Counted from the first letter of the stretch, positions 1 through 11,929 are shown. The stretch: 64,000 nucleotides of DNA from Rhyacophila brunnea (GCA_022495005.1 JAGYXB010001361.1:62001-126000), one strand, 5' to 3'. Program-made: numbers and translations. The notes: generated by a model from the letters alone, not told the origin.

Positions 1-491
1 ACCGTCTGGAAACCTTCTTAATAAATAAACAATTTTTATTTTAAAGTCATCCTTTTTACGATTACTTAATAAACTCACATGATAGACCATTTCAAACATT
101 ATAACAGCTTCAAAGTCAAATTACTCAAAACTAGTATTCTCCAGTTAGTGTGTTCTGCCATAATAGAGACGATATGTTCAATGAGTAGGTATAATCAGTT
201 TGATGATCCAGTAGGTTTAAGGTCGGTTATAGCGTAGAAAGACCTCAAAAGAAAAGAATGAACAAAGAAGAAGATGTACAAGAAAGATTTCACGATATAA
301 TAGATATCATCAAACCAGTTTTGCCAGAAGAGACTTTACAGGGACCTTAAAAAATGGTAGTTCACACTTAACAGATTAATTTGATTAAAAGTGGTTAACT
401 ATCAATACAAAATAATTAAAAAAATATGTATGTACATAGTACCTATTCCATAATCACAAAATAAGTGATTGTGGGATAAATGAATACACCA

Positions 492-766
492 GGGGCCTTA
501 TGTTGTAACTTGCGAGTTGAAGTCGCCCGGTCGACATGACATCATTGTGACGTACTACCGGAGTGATAATAGCATTCGAGAAATTAACGCTACTCAAATA
601 CTGGCGTTATTCATTGTCCCCATACACAAATAGGTGTTTCAGCATAATAATATCTATGGTGAGCCGTGTGCTTGGGCGGCTCGCCTCGATGCGTGTATTG
701 AGGTTACGTCACAATTACGTCATGTCGTCGGTTGACTTCATGTCACAAGTTATAACATAAGGCCCC
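492..766. repeat. MITE-like inverted repeat
   Basis: The arms run inward from GGGGCCTTATGTTGTAACTT and end with the complement, with further matching (GTCGACATGACATC / GACGTAATTGTGACGT-like) for about 60 bases. No coding sequence. Confidence 0.7.
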
Positions 767-1018
767 AGAAACAGAATACACAGGTGACTTTTTTACTATT
801 GAACGAATTTGCAAGAAAAGAACATTTCGTCAGAAAACAAAAGTAGTTGTCAACCACTTAGAAATCATCTTGAGAAACAGCGCACTAGTGCTTAATAGCC
901 ATGTAGAGCAATGTGCACAGTTTCCCACTGCAATGAGAAAATTATGTCCACTGAAGAACAGGATATATTGGGGTTTTTGGGTCCATGTTAGAAAACTCAA
1001 CCATATAAGTAAATTTAC

Positions 1019-1189
1019 CCTTTTAATTTTTCAAAGAGAGGCTTTTTGATAGTCATGTCTCCAATTATTCACTGCGTTGAAGTCGCAAATTTACTTCATG
1101 TCTACCGGCAGCTCTCTAGGGTTCGGCCACACAAAGTTATGAATGATTGGAATGATTTTAAACCGGTATTCCAAAGCTGTCTCAATCTC
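1019..1189 (-). pseudogene. Decayed duplicate of Sarm TIR exon 2
   Basis: 171 nt aligned with Sarm TIR exon 2 (167 nt). The acceptor (ATGCAACAG) and a GTAAAT donor remain. The frame starts EIETALEYRFKIIPIIHN and goes on FVWPNPRELPVDMK, about 20 of 32 residues identical to the parent, with the catalytic-Glu codon still first. A TAA then replaces the Gln codon, and past it the alignment continues (ICDFNAV, HDYQKASL) with one extra codon and a TGA. The partner exon lies 5.4 kb upstream in gene direction, an intron nine times the parental one and filled by transposons. No duplicated SAM or ARM exon was seen. Confidence 0.85.
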
Positions 1190-1219
1190 CTGTTGCATAT
1201 AAAAATATAACTCATTTAA

Positions 1220-4010
1220 CACGTTGATCGCCATGGGGGTCACCGGTGACCGGCATTGGATTACGTTAAGGGGGCCATGGGGGTCACCGGTGACCGGCAA
1301 AGAAGACCTGCCTTAGAGTTGTTTTACAGCGCCGGCGGGCACGTGTGCAGTGCATTTTTCGATATGCGGTGACCGGCATGGCCCTTCTGTATATTGTCAC
1401 CGTTTTAGCAAAACCATCTATGTGCACTTTCTCAAATTGTGCAGGAGAAGGATAAAACTGAATAAAAAAATAATGTTACATTTAAACATTAAAATTATGA
1501 AGAATGCTTTATTATAATCAGAAAATGGTCTAACATTATTATTTTGTTTACAAAAATCTTTTATTTTTAATACAAAAATAATAAAAATACAGTTTGTGAT
1601 GTCACATAAGTTGTTTTGACCGTTTTGTAAATACACATAGCTTAATTTATTCATCAAAATGTGAATAATAATAAATTCATGAAAAACTGTTACATAAATA
1701 ATAGTTGAAATATACATAGTGCGCTAGTGATAAATTGCAATATCATTTTATTAATTATTAATGCAATAGTGAGATGATATTATATTTATAAGTTCGTTTA
1801 CTTTCTATTAGCAGGTTTAAATGTTAGGTTATCGTAGAAATAGTGGTGATCTTTCTCTATTACACTTTTTAATTCCTGAAGATGTATGTATTTCGACTGC
1901 GATATTGGCAATGATTCATTATATATATTACAAAGGCAGTCAAACGGTTGCACTGATAAAGTTGAGTTTGTAAAATATTGTTCCATCTGGTAGATACTGT
2001 AACATTTTAATATCATATACAACAGGATCTCCGATTCGTTTTCCTGGTCTGATTGAACTTAATCCAGATTTAATCTTATCCATAATTCTTAAAAATTAAA
2101 AATCAATGACATTAATTTTAAAGGTTGTGTTGGTCTTGCTAGCCGCATACGTGCTATATAATCAGATGGTGAATATATTGGAGGCTTAAAATACTTTTCT
2201 TAGGTGGCATGTGCACTATCGGCCTCTATCATGGTGTGGCCTTTTTCCAGAAAAAGCTGTTGAATCTCGATGTTTTTTCTCTCTAAAGATATAACTTAGA
2301 GCAGTAGCGAATAATTTATTTCGGTTTTGATATCTACACCCATCCGATATTAGAATTATTTCATTGTATTGTCCTGCTTTCGATGAGATGAGACAAATTC
2401 ATTAGAAGATACATTATGAAGAATGTATATGGTGAAATTGTGTAGTTGCAGCTTTTGTTTATAATACATTTGTGCCTGTGTTTTGGACATAGCAGCACAC
2501 TTTGGAGATCCATTGTGATTACTAACCGAACCGTCCAGTAATACTTCTGGTACTCTCCTTCATTTCATTTTTGGTCTTCTAGCATCTTTTTTTTTTAATA
2601 ATGTGGCTATTGTATTCCATTTCTGAAACATTCTTCATTTTATAACTACAGCAGATGGCAGTGATGGCACACTGATCTTTACGTGGTTGGTGGGTACTGA
2701 TTTTTTGGTGGTAAATATACTGGAGTATATTCTGCTGCTTTATGACCATTTTACAGAGATCATTTTTTATATTCATCATGCATTTGTATTTTGGATCGGA
2801 AACACGATTCCACATACACCCTGGAGGTATTTTCTCTGCAATAATGGCTGGGAACTTTGGAATTAGATCCAACCATAATGTAACATTTTTTCCACAAATC
2901 TCTCCGTTTTGATTTTTGGTTGCACTACCAATTATTTATCTTCAGTCAGATTCTTATTACCTGTCATTGTTGCTTTCAATTGGCCACTGTCATCGAGACG
3001 CTTGTAGTTGTTTATCCAACTTTTAAATTAATTCTCGCCTATACCCTATTGACTATGTAGGCATCTTCCAGAAATTATTGAATATTTCCTGTCTCTCTTT
3101 TTGAGAAAGCATCTTTCAAACCGTCGTGCAAGACCATAATGCATAGCATATAACATAGAAACAAACTATGTGTAGCCAAACTGTAAAAAAACATTACACT
3201 CTCGATATCAAAATACCATCTATATGTTACTATAATATACACATACTTAGTTGTTTTTGTGAACCGTGGTTTTTGAACCTTACACATAGCTGTTTTTTAT
3301 TTTTTGAAATAACTACCCAACACATAGATCATTTTACTGGCCTATAGAGAAAAAAATAAGGAATGACTTGGTATTTAAAAGTCATTTTTGATAAAAGTGA
3401 CACATAGATGGTTTTGCTAAAACGGTGACGATATTACTACCACTTGACCTGAAAATATATCTTCCCAGTCACAAAATATATGCTCACTAATGTAAAAAAT
3501 GTACATAATGAAAAAAAAAGTTTTATAATTAAATCTAAAAATCTAAAATTAAATAGATTTTAAAATGTAAGTTATAAAAAATATGTAAATAATAAAAAAT
3601 TAGAATTACAAAAATGATTATAAGGTATGTATACATATATTTCCAGTTTATGTGTATCCAGGTATTATACTACCCAATTTGAAAACTTTTTTTCCGTATT
3701 TGTGCCTTTTCTGTTTATTATACTATCTAAATCTAAATATAATTCGACCGCGAAATGGCACCATGCTCTCGTCAACACATATGGACAGGTGACCGGCGAA
3801 ATGGCCGGCCCGGCGCAATAGAGTAAATTAACTTGTTGGCGCCGCGACGGACACATGTGGCCGGCACATCATAAAAACCAATATTTACGTAAAAAATCAT
3901 CAAAATGAAAAAAAAAACATTATATTCTTTCATAACCTATCAAATAATACCTTAGTAACAAATAATCATTTTTGAACTATTTTATGTAAATCTAGTTGGC
4001 GATCAATGTG
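1220..4010. mobile_element. TTAA-flanked DNA transposon copy carrying a nested insertion
   Basis: TTAA stands at both ends (1216-1219, 4011-4014). The ends are inverted, starting CACGTTGATCGCCA and closing TGGCGATCAATGTG. Left part 1220-1395 and right part 3431-4010 match the uninterrupted copy at 8376-9139. GTCACCGGTGACCGGC palindromes repeat inside. TTAA targeting suggests a piggyBac-like or Sola3-like family; the element has no transposase of its own. It begins 30 bases upstream of the acceptor of the decayed TIR exon 2. Confidence 0.82.
1396..3430 (-). mobile_element. Nested DNA transposon with ruined transposase
   Basis: About 29-bp inverted ends (GTCACCGTTTTAGCAAAACC... and its complement) flanked by ATATT on both sides; the empty sister site at 8546-8552 has a single copy. 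On the minus strand, broken frames give KDQCAITAICCSYKMKNVSE, YYKQKLQLHNFTIY, GHTMIEADSAHAT and LPISQSKYIHLQELKSVIEK. In order these resemble an arthropod DDE-type transposase with an N-terminal Cys-rich patch and a GHTxxExDSxH motif. Stops and frameshifts are many, so it is dead. The family name is uncertain. Confidence 0.75.
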
Positions 4011-4103
4011 TTAAGAGGTGAATCACAAACAATTGAAGGGCTTAAAAACACTATTTTTAACACCTTATCAATGTTGCCAACCTGGCATTCACAAAAATAT
4101 GCC

Positions 4104-5829
4104 AGCGCATTTTTTCTATACACAAGACTGCTTTCGGCCGCTACGGCAGCTATCTAGAGTAGGTTTGTATTGAAGTATTAGCAATAATTGTAAGAATTAC
4201 AAAGTTTGCTGTCAAAACTGTCTATCTTACTCTAAAATTTAGCATAGCCAAGAGAGGTGCTGTTAAAAAATAGCACTTATTGTAACAATTACAACTAAAT
4301 TGAAGAGTGACATTCCAAACCGGCCTTAGTCCAAAATTACAAATTTTCATGTTTTGATGGAATCCAATAGAGTGTGCTGAGATTAGAGAAGAGAAGTCTC
4401 TTCAATTTTATGTCAAAATGTGCCTTTTTTTTTCAAAACCACTAAGGTAACGGTTGATTCTTTCCAAACTCGCCTAAGGATATATGCGCATGTGCAGTTG
4501 AACTCTTTTTGCTACATTTACGCTCCAAGCGGCCATAATATAATATTGTAACATCTCAGAATTTGTGTTTTATAAGTTCATGTGCACATCAGTAAACTAT
4601 TTTTTTTAAGATGATCCTACATTGTAGAATTATTATATAATACATTATTATGCTGTAAAAGTTACAATGTTGACCTTTTTAGCAAAAAATGCAATAAAGT
4701 GAAAGAAATTTAATATTATTTTTATTCATTAATCATCCCAACAGACCTGCCCATGACCACATTCTATTACACAATCATAATTTGTACACACAAAAGATAC
4801 TCAACTTTACTTTATTGTGTTCCTAGATGTACTTTGTACAGACTTAGGGCCATTTTGAAAAAAAAGTCAGTTTTTGAATGAATTTTTTTGAAGTTTTACT
4901 ATACTTTTTAATGTTATTTGTATATTATGTTTTCGAGTCTTTGAATTTTCTATGAAATTGCCAAACATTATAGTACCAAAAAATTAAGAGGTAAATTGCA
5001 AATTACAAAAATATGATTATCTCAAAATCAGATTTTTAGACTTAGGCCGGTTTGGAATGTCACTTGAGATATCCAGGGTTCCAGTGGCTAGCTCAGGTGT
5101 CGATCGAACCCCGGATTCCGAAAATTTTTTTTTAATGTGAGACGAAAGGAATTTAAATAAAACAAGGTCTTTCGTGTTCGTAACGTGGTCTTGTCTTATA
5201 TTTAAAATTTTTAGTTTCACAGGTTCATATTTGGGTTTTTTCAGTTACAGTTGTCAGGTCCATATGCTTTGAAAACAGGCGCTCACTAACTTTTTCCTTG
5301 GGGTTCCCTTTTTTTGAAATTCCTTCGAACCCACGCCGACTTACCAAACGGCTCTCGTGATTGGCCAAATCTGATTGGATGATCTTTGGATTCGGCGAAT
5401 CACGAGGCCAACTATGGTGCCAGGGCGCAAAGATTTTAGCCTTGCGCAATGCGCGGCAAAATTTACAACCTTTAAATACTTATTTATATATTTTATTTAG
5501 TCTTAAAATTATCTCTTTCATTTATCTTAATTACACCTCCGCCCAGTATGTGATTTTCACACACCGGACGAAGGCCTTTACCTATGAATAAAATACTTAC
5601 GTAGTTGAGCAAGGAATCAGATTAGATGTTTTATGAAGCCGTTTCTAGAGGTCAGGGTGATGTTTCGGCTTATAACTACTAAATGATTATTTTACACCGG
5701 GAGAAGCCCGCCTGTAACAGGGATGTATCACACTCTTCAATTGTTACAATAAGTGCTAATACTTCGATACAAACCTATCCTAGATAGCTGTCGTAGCAAC
5801 TGAAAGCAGTCTCGTGTATAGAATAGATG
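4104..5829. repeat. Foldback element split by an insertion
   Basis: The outer arms are 4104-4300 (TTCTATACACAAGACTGC...) and 5740-5829 (complement, ...GCAGTCTCGTGTATAGAA). The same family occurs at 15817-16394. The middle holds the element at 4302-5064 plus 0.67 kb of unassigned sequence (5065-5735). Confidence 0.65.
4302..5064. mobile_element. DNA element with short inverted ends nested in the foldback
   Basis: The ends are AGTGACATTCCAAACCGGCC and GGCCGGTTTGGAATGTCACT, exact complements. The interior is AT-rich with no open frame of note. Confidence 0.65.
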
Positions 5830-6125
5830 TGAATATATGGTAAGAAAATAAGGTAAATTTAACAAATACCTAGAAACTAGCATTTCAAAAAATATGTTAT
5901 AAGTATTAACATTATTTTGTTTGAAAAACAAAGATCAAACACGAATTTTGTGTTTAAAAATAATAAAATAAGTCGTTAAATGAATGCGCGTAAAAATTTT
6001 AGTCATCATTTTGTATTTAGCATTTATATTATTTGTAAGGTGTAAGGTAGGTACAAAAGAAAATAATACTTTCCATTATTTTAGTTCTCTCCGAACCTTA
6101 ATATTCAGTCAATCCAGCGAGCCTT

Positions 6126-6361
6126 AGAGGCCATCTATAGACTGAAACCGTATGCGGTTTAGAACCGTGTGACCTACTAAACTTTTCCGTTCATGAAAAT
6201 GTATTTTCACTAAGTTTGCGAGTGTAAGTGTATAAACGGATACGATCAAATGGTTATAATATACTTTGTGAAAATATATTTCCATGAAGAGAAATCATAG
6301 TTTAAAAGTATGCCACACAGTTCTAAACCGCATACGGTTTCAGTCTATGGATGACCTCTTA
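6126..6361. repeat. MITE with long inverted ends
   Basis: AGAGGCCATCTATAGACTGA then AACCGTATGCGGTTTAGAAC, matched by the complement at the right end with few changes, over about 50 bases. 236 bp, non-coding; lies just downstream of the decayed TIR exon 1. Confidence 0.75.
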
Positions 6362-6603
6362 GGCCGGCCTTTCACTTGTCTTATATCCCTCAGGTACTAA
6401 TGGATTATTGCATTCGTCCAGCAGTTATTCTGTCTTGGAGCTATATGTCATATATATGTATTTATATTAAAATACACAAATTAGTCTTTTTGTCAATGGT
6501 TATTTCGGTTGTCACACCATTATCAAGACAAAGTTATCGCAATTAATTTTTGAAATTTATTCAGATATCGGCCATCACTGAAAGCAATATCAGATTGACT
6601 TAC

Positions 6604-6901
6604 TCTGTGAATCCAATCCTCGCATTCATTATCTCCAATGCAGCGATCTAGAGCGTTCGGTGTGAGAACCAGAAGAAAATACTCGGCCTTTCGGATGTTC
6701 CAAGCCAGGTTTTTACCAAATTTCCCCGCCGGCAATCCATTAACGTCGATGAACATGGAAAATCCTTGGGACTCCTAAAATAGTTGAAACACACAAGTCA
6801 AATGAGAACCGTGAGCGCGGCGGTAGCTGATAAACACTGTGGGCTTTCTCTCTGGATTTCCGGATTTTCTTCACTGGAATTAGAGATGGCGTTTTCAGAT
6901 G
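6604..6901 (-). pseudogene. Decayed duplicate of Sarm TIR exon 1
   Basis: The 298-nt block aligns with Sarm TIR exon 1 (290 nt) including both splice sites: acceptor TTTACAG|CA and donor CACAGA|GTAAGT. One frame gives VFISYRRAHGSHL, matching [13 protein letters not shown], then a TAG (6777-6775) and on to [16 protein letters not shown] and [19 protein letters not shown]. Upstream, SENAISNSSEENPE matches the parental linker but in another frame, so there is a frameshift before the YRR motif. Both breaks are unambiguous. It is a genomic duplicate, not a processed copy, because the introns are retained. A later acceptor (ATTTTAG|GAG) coincides with the stop and could in principle restart the exon, but half the TIR would be missing. 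Confidence 0.88.
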
Positions 6902-6984
6902 CTGTAAATTCATTTAGAACTGATTTAATATTAATATTTAATCAAAAGAACACTTAATTATAATCCAAAAATCAATGTTTATTA

Positions 6985-7290
6985 ATACTTTGGACGCTGA
7001 AGACGCACATGCGTGTAATGACCAGGCGGCCGATCGATGTAATTAACGTGCATTTTAAAGGTGCTAATTAAAAAATCATTATATAGTCAGCAGCAAATGA
7101 GTTAAACTAGTTATAATAAAACACAGCGATTGCAGTAACAATCTGTCACAAGTATACAATTTATATTTTTGTTGCTTAACTCATTCATTGCTGACTAGTT
7201 AATTATCACAACTCGGTCACTGTTAAAGACACGCCTGGCGAGAATCAATTAGCATGATAATTAACTAGTCAGCAGTGAAAGTACTATCTA
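6985..7290. repeat. Repeat family copy (GGACGCTRAAGACGCAC)
   Basis: The start resembles 43473-43590 (TTGGACGCTAAAGACGCACC, later TAATCAGCAGTCAATG). It holds internal inverted words around TAGTCAGCAGCAAATGAG and CATTCATTGCTGACTAGTT. No coding capacity. Confidence 0.55.
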
Positions 7291-7863
7291 ATGGCCACGT
7301 GCCTGGCGCGTCTTTAGCGGTGAAAGACTTAACCGATTGGGGACAATGCTCATTTGACGCTGCTGTTGAGAAAGTGATTCCAAACAATCTGCGTATATTT
7401 GATAACGGTTGTCCTTGGTAAAAATATTTTTATTTTTAGATGTTATTTCTTAACCCTACCAATGTATCTACATATTTAAGAAGATAAGTATAAATTGAAG
7501 TGTTTTTTCAATACTCAAGTTTTTTTTCAATATAATTTAATAAAAAAGTTGTAGCAGTTTTAGTAAATCCTTGTCAAATGTACTACAAAATTTAATCTGG
7601 CTGTAGGTCAACTTTTTTCTCCTTTTATATCTGTCTTCAATGGACTAACTTTCTTTTACTAAATTTGTCATTTACAAAATGTCTAAAGTTAAGTTTAAAT
7701 TAAAATTTCGCAGGTTCGCCACCGTCGTTCTACTGCGCAGGCGTAGATAGCGCACGAGTTCCAGCTATCGCGTAAAAGTTCAAGAATGGCAGAGTTTCCA
7801 TTTACGTCGCGCATAAGTCGGAAAAAATATGTAGCTAAATAAAGATCCCTTCTAAATTTTAAG
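7291..7863. other. Intergenic stretch, nothing recognised
   Basis: AT-rich with short words only; no frame, RNA gene or repeat boundary that I can support. Confidence 0.5.
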
Positions 7864-8058
7864 CTAGGTACAGTATGTAAGCATACCTAAGAGAAAGTCA
7901 GTCGGATAGAGCCACGGATAATATCCATACAGCCGAAAGTAAAGGAGTCTCAAAAGTTTCTTCTGGACCCTCTCCACCATAAGGCCGTACTTCAACTGAT
8001 GCGGGGCCCAAAAGATAGACCCACAATCAAGTCTGCTTCTAACTAAGGACTTATAAAG
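7864..8058 (-). pseudogene. LINE reverse-transcriptase C-terminal fragment
   Basis: An open minus-strand frame without ATG reads LYKSLVRSRLDCGSIFWAPH, then VERVQKKLLRLLYFRLYGYY, ending in TAG. This is the tail of the reverse-transcriptase domain of Jockey/CR1/I-type non-LTR retrotransposons (pattern YNSLVRSxLEYGSxxWxP...IExIQKxFLRxL). 5' truncated, as usual for LINEs. Confidence 0.75.
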
Positions 8059-8201
8059 AATTTTTCGTACCGAAAAGACTCAGGAAGAACATATTTAGTA
8101 CCATGATGATATTTAAGTTATGGATCAAGTCGTAATGTGAGTGTAAAACTGTAATTAGTGCAAACGCCATAGTTTGCAGATTGAGATAAGTGTTTAAAGA
8201 C

Positions 8202-8342
8202 TTATTGTAGTAGATTTTTGGGTTTCCACAGTGTGTCCTTCATTACTCGACGTTTCTATGATAATGGCCTCTGCAACGAGCCCGAAACGTCGAGTAAAGA
8301 AGGAAGGACACACGGTGGAAACCCAAAAATCTACTACAATAA
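8202..8342. repeat. Perfect-armed hairpin element
   Basis: The left arm TTATTGTAGTAGATTTTTGG continues through GTTTCCACAGTGTGTCCTTC; the right arm is its complement. The inner part ACTCGACGTTTC / GAAACGTCGAGT also pairs, with a short loop. Confidence 0.75.
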
Positions 8343-8375
8343 AAAACAACCGTGAAAGAATCAAACATTGTTTAA

Positions 8376-9139
8376 CACGTTGATCGCCATGGGGGTCACC
8401 GGTGACCGGCATTGGATAACGTTAAGTGGGCCATGGGGGTCACCGGTGACCGGCAAAGAAGACCTGCCTTAGAGTTGTTCTACAGCGCCGGCGGGCACGC
8501 GCGCAGTGCATTTTTCGATACGCGGTGACCGGCATGGCCCTTCTGTATATTACTGCCACTTGGCCTGAAAATATGTCTTCCCAGTCACAAAATATAGGCT
8601 CACTAATGTAAAGAATGTACATAATGAAAAAAAAAGTTTTCCTTTATATTGTAAATGTGTTTTTATTGATATAAAAATAAAAATTAAATAGATTATAAAA
8701 ATGTAAGTTATAAAAAATATGTAAATAATAAAAAATTAGAATTACAAAAATGATTATAAGGTATGTATACGTATATTTTATGTGTATCCAGGTATTATAC
8801 TACCCAATTTGAAAACTTTTATTCCGTATTTGTGCCTTTTCTGTTTATTATACTATCTAAATCTAAATATAATTCCACCGCGAAATGGCACCATGCCCTC
8901 GTCAACACATATGGACAGGTGACCGGCGAAATGGCCGGCACGGCGCAATAGAATAAATTAACTTGTTGGCGCCGCGACGGACACATGTGGCCGGCACATC
9001 ATAAAAACCAATATTTACGTAAAAAAATCATCAAAATGAAAAAAAACATTATATTCTTTGATAACCTATCAAATAATACCTTAGAAACAAATAATCATTT
9101 TTTAACTATTTTATGTAAAACTAGTTGGCGATCAATGTG
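8376..9139. mobile_element. TTAA-flanked non-autonomous transposon, empty-site copy
   Basis: 764 bp between TTAA duplications (8372-8375, 9140-9143), same inverted ends as the 1220-4010 copy and nearly the same interior without the 2-kb nested insertion. No coding capacity. Confidence 0.82.
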
Positions 9140-9329
9140 TTAAAGACTTAATTTAGTCAAGAAAAATAGTTTCTAAAAAAAGCATAATAAATTTGGTTTA
9201 TATGTACATTATGCCATATTTCTGTGTGTACGTTATAGAAATTACAAGTAGCTTCACATTTGAATCTCGAAATCGAAATATTTGTAGTTATTACACTTTT
9301 ACATTCACTGTGCAAAGTGTTTAATAATA

Positions 9330-9690
9330 CCCCGTTTACACATGCATAGATTTACTGCTGACAGTAGGTATTATCGCAGCCATAACAAGAAAATGCACGT
9401 GTAAACATGTATTATACTGCAAGTTACAAGATTGCATGCATGAATCAAAAAAGTAAGCTTCTGAATTTTCACGCGATCGATGGGATTTGTTCAATATCTG
9501 CACTTTGAGGTTAACCGATTTTTACGACTGTCAAATAGTACACTAAAATTACAACATCGTGTCTCGCTTACTCTTTAAGAATGAGATTGGCGAGACAGTC
9601 AGCACTTTTACATGTTATTATCGCGATAGTTTCAAGTACACACTATTGATGCCAGTAGATCCATGCACGTGTACAGGCGCTATAGCCTAG
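9330..9690. repeat. MITE family copy A
   Basis: The ends contain TACACATGCATAGATTTACTG and its near complement CAGTAGATCCATGCACGTGTA (21 bases shortened by mismatches). The interior TGCATGCATGAATCAAAAAA matches the diverged copy at 14935-15225 in the Sarm TIR intron. Confidence 0.55.
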
Positions 9691-11016
9691 TTCAGACTAA
9701 GCTAGTATTTAGTCGAGTGGCGAGTGATTTACTTACTACTTACCACTAAATGTTTTAGTATTGAAAAGTGTCCGAACAAAACAAAAAAAAATCATGGCAA
9801 CAATAATGTACTTACATGACTAAACTTTTTACGTACTCGTGCCAAAATTTCCCAAATACTATTTTACTATCTTACGACTGGCTGACGTACCGAGCAGTTT
9901 TTCAGGTGGAGAAAAATGAAAAAAATAGTTTTAAGAGTCCTATTAAAAAAATTTTAAAATACAATTGAGTTCTTGGGATTCTGGCACATCTTTTATTCTT
10001 GGAATAATTTTTTCCGTTTTCAAAATATTCAAAGAGATCGAGAGACCATTTTAACCATGCTTCTTTCATAATATGAAAGAAGCATGGAAGCATATTATAT
10101 TAAAGCAAACCAAACCAAGACACAACTTACTAAATAGCTACGGTAGGTTGTGTTAGGTATTCTGAATGTCAATCACATCATATTGTGTCATTTGGAAGAG
10201 ATAAGTTAGTCAACTATGAATTTCAGTTGGGTCGATTGACTATTATGACTTGGCTACTGTGAGGTTCAATTACATGCATTTTATGTATATTATCTATGAC
10301 ATACATAGCAGTGAGTAAATTTAATGTGTCATGCAAAGAGACAGAGAGCTTTATTCTTGTTAGGACTCAACTTAAGTAACAATAAGATGACCCGAACCAG
10401 AATCGTGCACATCATTAACAATCAGGGTCATGGGAGGTTCTTCTGAGGGTTTCCTATAAACTAATTACAAAACAGGATTCAAACATGTAACTATTTTGTA
10501 TAAAAAGATACAGGATTATCAAATAGTATAATTCTTTGTTCAAAAACAAAGAACAAAGGTGTGAGTTTGAGAAATCAAATTAAAAAAAAATCTTTTTTAT
10601 GTTTTCAGATACATATTTATTAATACAGTTGAAATTGTAAATTATCAAAAAAATGTCTCAAATTGCAAGCTTCCTATTTTTCCGCTAATCAGATCGCCCT
10701 TGCTCCATAGTATACATAAACTATTATGGTTTAGTCTTTAGTTTTTCGATTACCATCTGCAATTTGTATTCTTAGTTCAATGAAAACAAATAAGTATGGC
10801 TGATAATTTTTAATGTGCACTTTTTATGTCAGATCTTAAGAGCCCACTGTTCCCTTCACCTACTAATATTAATAATAAAATTGCGAGTGTCTGTCTGTCT
10901 GTTCGGTTATAATTTAAAAACTACCGGATTGCATGGAAACTTACCTACTTAATGTTAATCAAATTTGTACAATTTAGTAATTTCATGTTGTTGTTGACAA
11001 ATGTTGAAGTTCTCAA
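9691..11016. other. Intergenic stretch without recognised gene
   Basis: AT-rich. 10085-10020 contains a small ATGAAAGAAGCATGG palindrome, and 10720-10850 holds a piece of the 'ACTAAGAATACAAATTGC' repeat seen at 19.9 and 50.8 kb. Nothing else. Confidence 0.4.
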
Positions 11017-11300
11017 TCGAATGGGAAAGGACCGAGAAGTTCTATGTAGTATCAAAACCAGGAAACTATAGTACCTCGGCCACATTATGAGAGGACAAAA
11101 ATACAGCATTTCCCAACTTGTCATTCAAGGAAAGATCAATGGGAAGCGTAGCAGAGGACGGCGCCGCATATCGTGGCTTAAGAACCTCCGTGATTGGTAC
11201 GAGTGCAGCTCCACTAAACTGTTCCGGGTAGCAGACGACAAAGATCGCCTTGATGGTGGCCGACCTCCGCCAGGGGATGGCACAATAAGAAGAAGTAATT
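11017..11300 (+). pseudogene. LINE (RTE-like) 3' fragment
   Basis: The frame reads RMGKDREVLCSIKTRKL, a TAG, then YLGHIMRGQKYSISQLVIQG and GRRRISWLKNLRDWYECSST. This is the well-known C-terminus of RTE-type non-LTR elements (YLGHIMR...GKIxGKRxxGRRRxSWLxNLRxW). A stop splits it, so it is a fossil. It lies 0.6 kb past the likely Sarm poly(A) site. Confidence 0.8.
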
Positions 11301-11923
11301 TAATTTTATTGTCGTTCTTTAAAAGCCTTCTTCCAAAATGCTATCAATCTAACATCTTGATCAATAGATTCTTCATGATCGATTTCCAGATAGAGATGCA
11401 AAAAACATTGGCGTTGTCGATTTACTTTTTGAGATAATTGACTTTGAATATTTTATTAATCTGTGATTTCCCTATAAAAATTGCTGAAGGCAATTTTAGT
11501 TTGAATTAAGTACTTTTAATGTGTGATAAAAATAAGTAGAAATAGATAAATACATATCTCATTTGACAGTTTGTATGAAAATTGGTAGTCCTTTGCTTTT
11601 TCATAATATATTTAGACATCTCTATAACTGGAAGGTTTTCTTCAATGCCTTTGGGTTTTGTAATGCTGTGAGGAGTCATTGACTGTTTGCGAAGTGTGCA
11701 GAGGAAAAGGAATAAATTGAAATACGTTAATTGCTTTTTTGTTGTTTTTTATTACTCTTCATAGTCCAATATGAAAATATATTGTTAGACTTGTGTAAGG
11801 TTTGTAAATTTACAAATAAAATAATGTCTTATCAACTAATTTCATGTAGATTAACAATTATATCAATGAATAATATTCGATACAAAGATATATATATATG
11901 TATATATATATAAATAAGCTGCT

Positions 11924-11929
11924 TTTATT
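11924..11929 (-). terminator. Candidate poly(A) signal for Sarm
   Basis: On the minus strand the sequence reads AATAAA about 480 bases past the last stop codon, the first canonical hexamer I see in that 3' flank. A TA-repeat follows. The UTR end is not otherwise marked, so this is a positional guess. Confidence 0.35.

Noticed and set aside
1220..4010. Firm piggyBac assignment
   Set aside because: TTAA duplication fits, but the ends lack the usual piggyBac start and there is no piggyBac transposase; Sola3-like elements also use TTAA.
1019..6901. The second TIR exon pair as alternative exons of Sarm
   Set aside because: Splice phases would fit, but the frameshift and TAG in the first exon and TAA in the second prevent a functional TIR.
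11087..11437. 116-codon frame as a host gene
   Set aside because: It is the RTE-type LINE C-terminus, with a TAG just upstream in the same frame.
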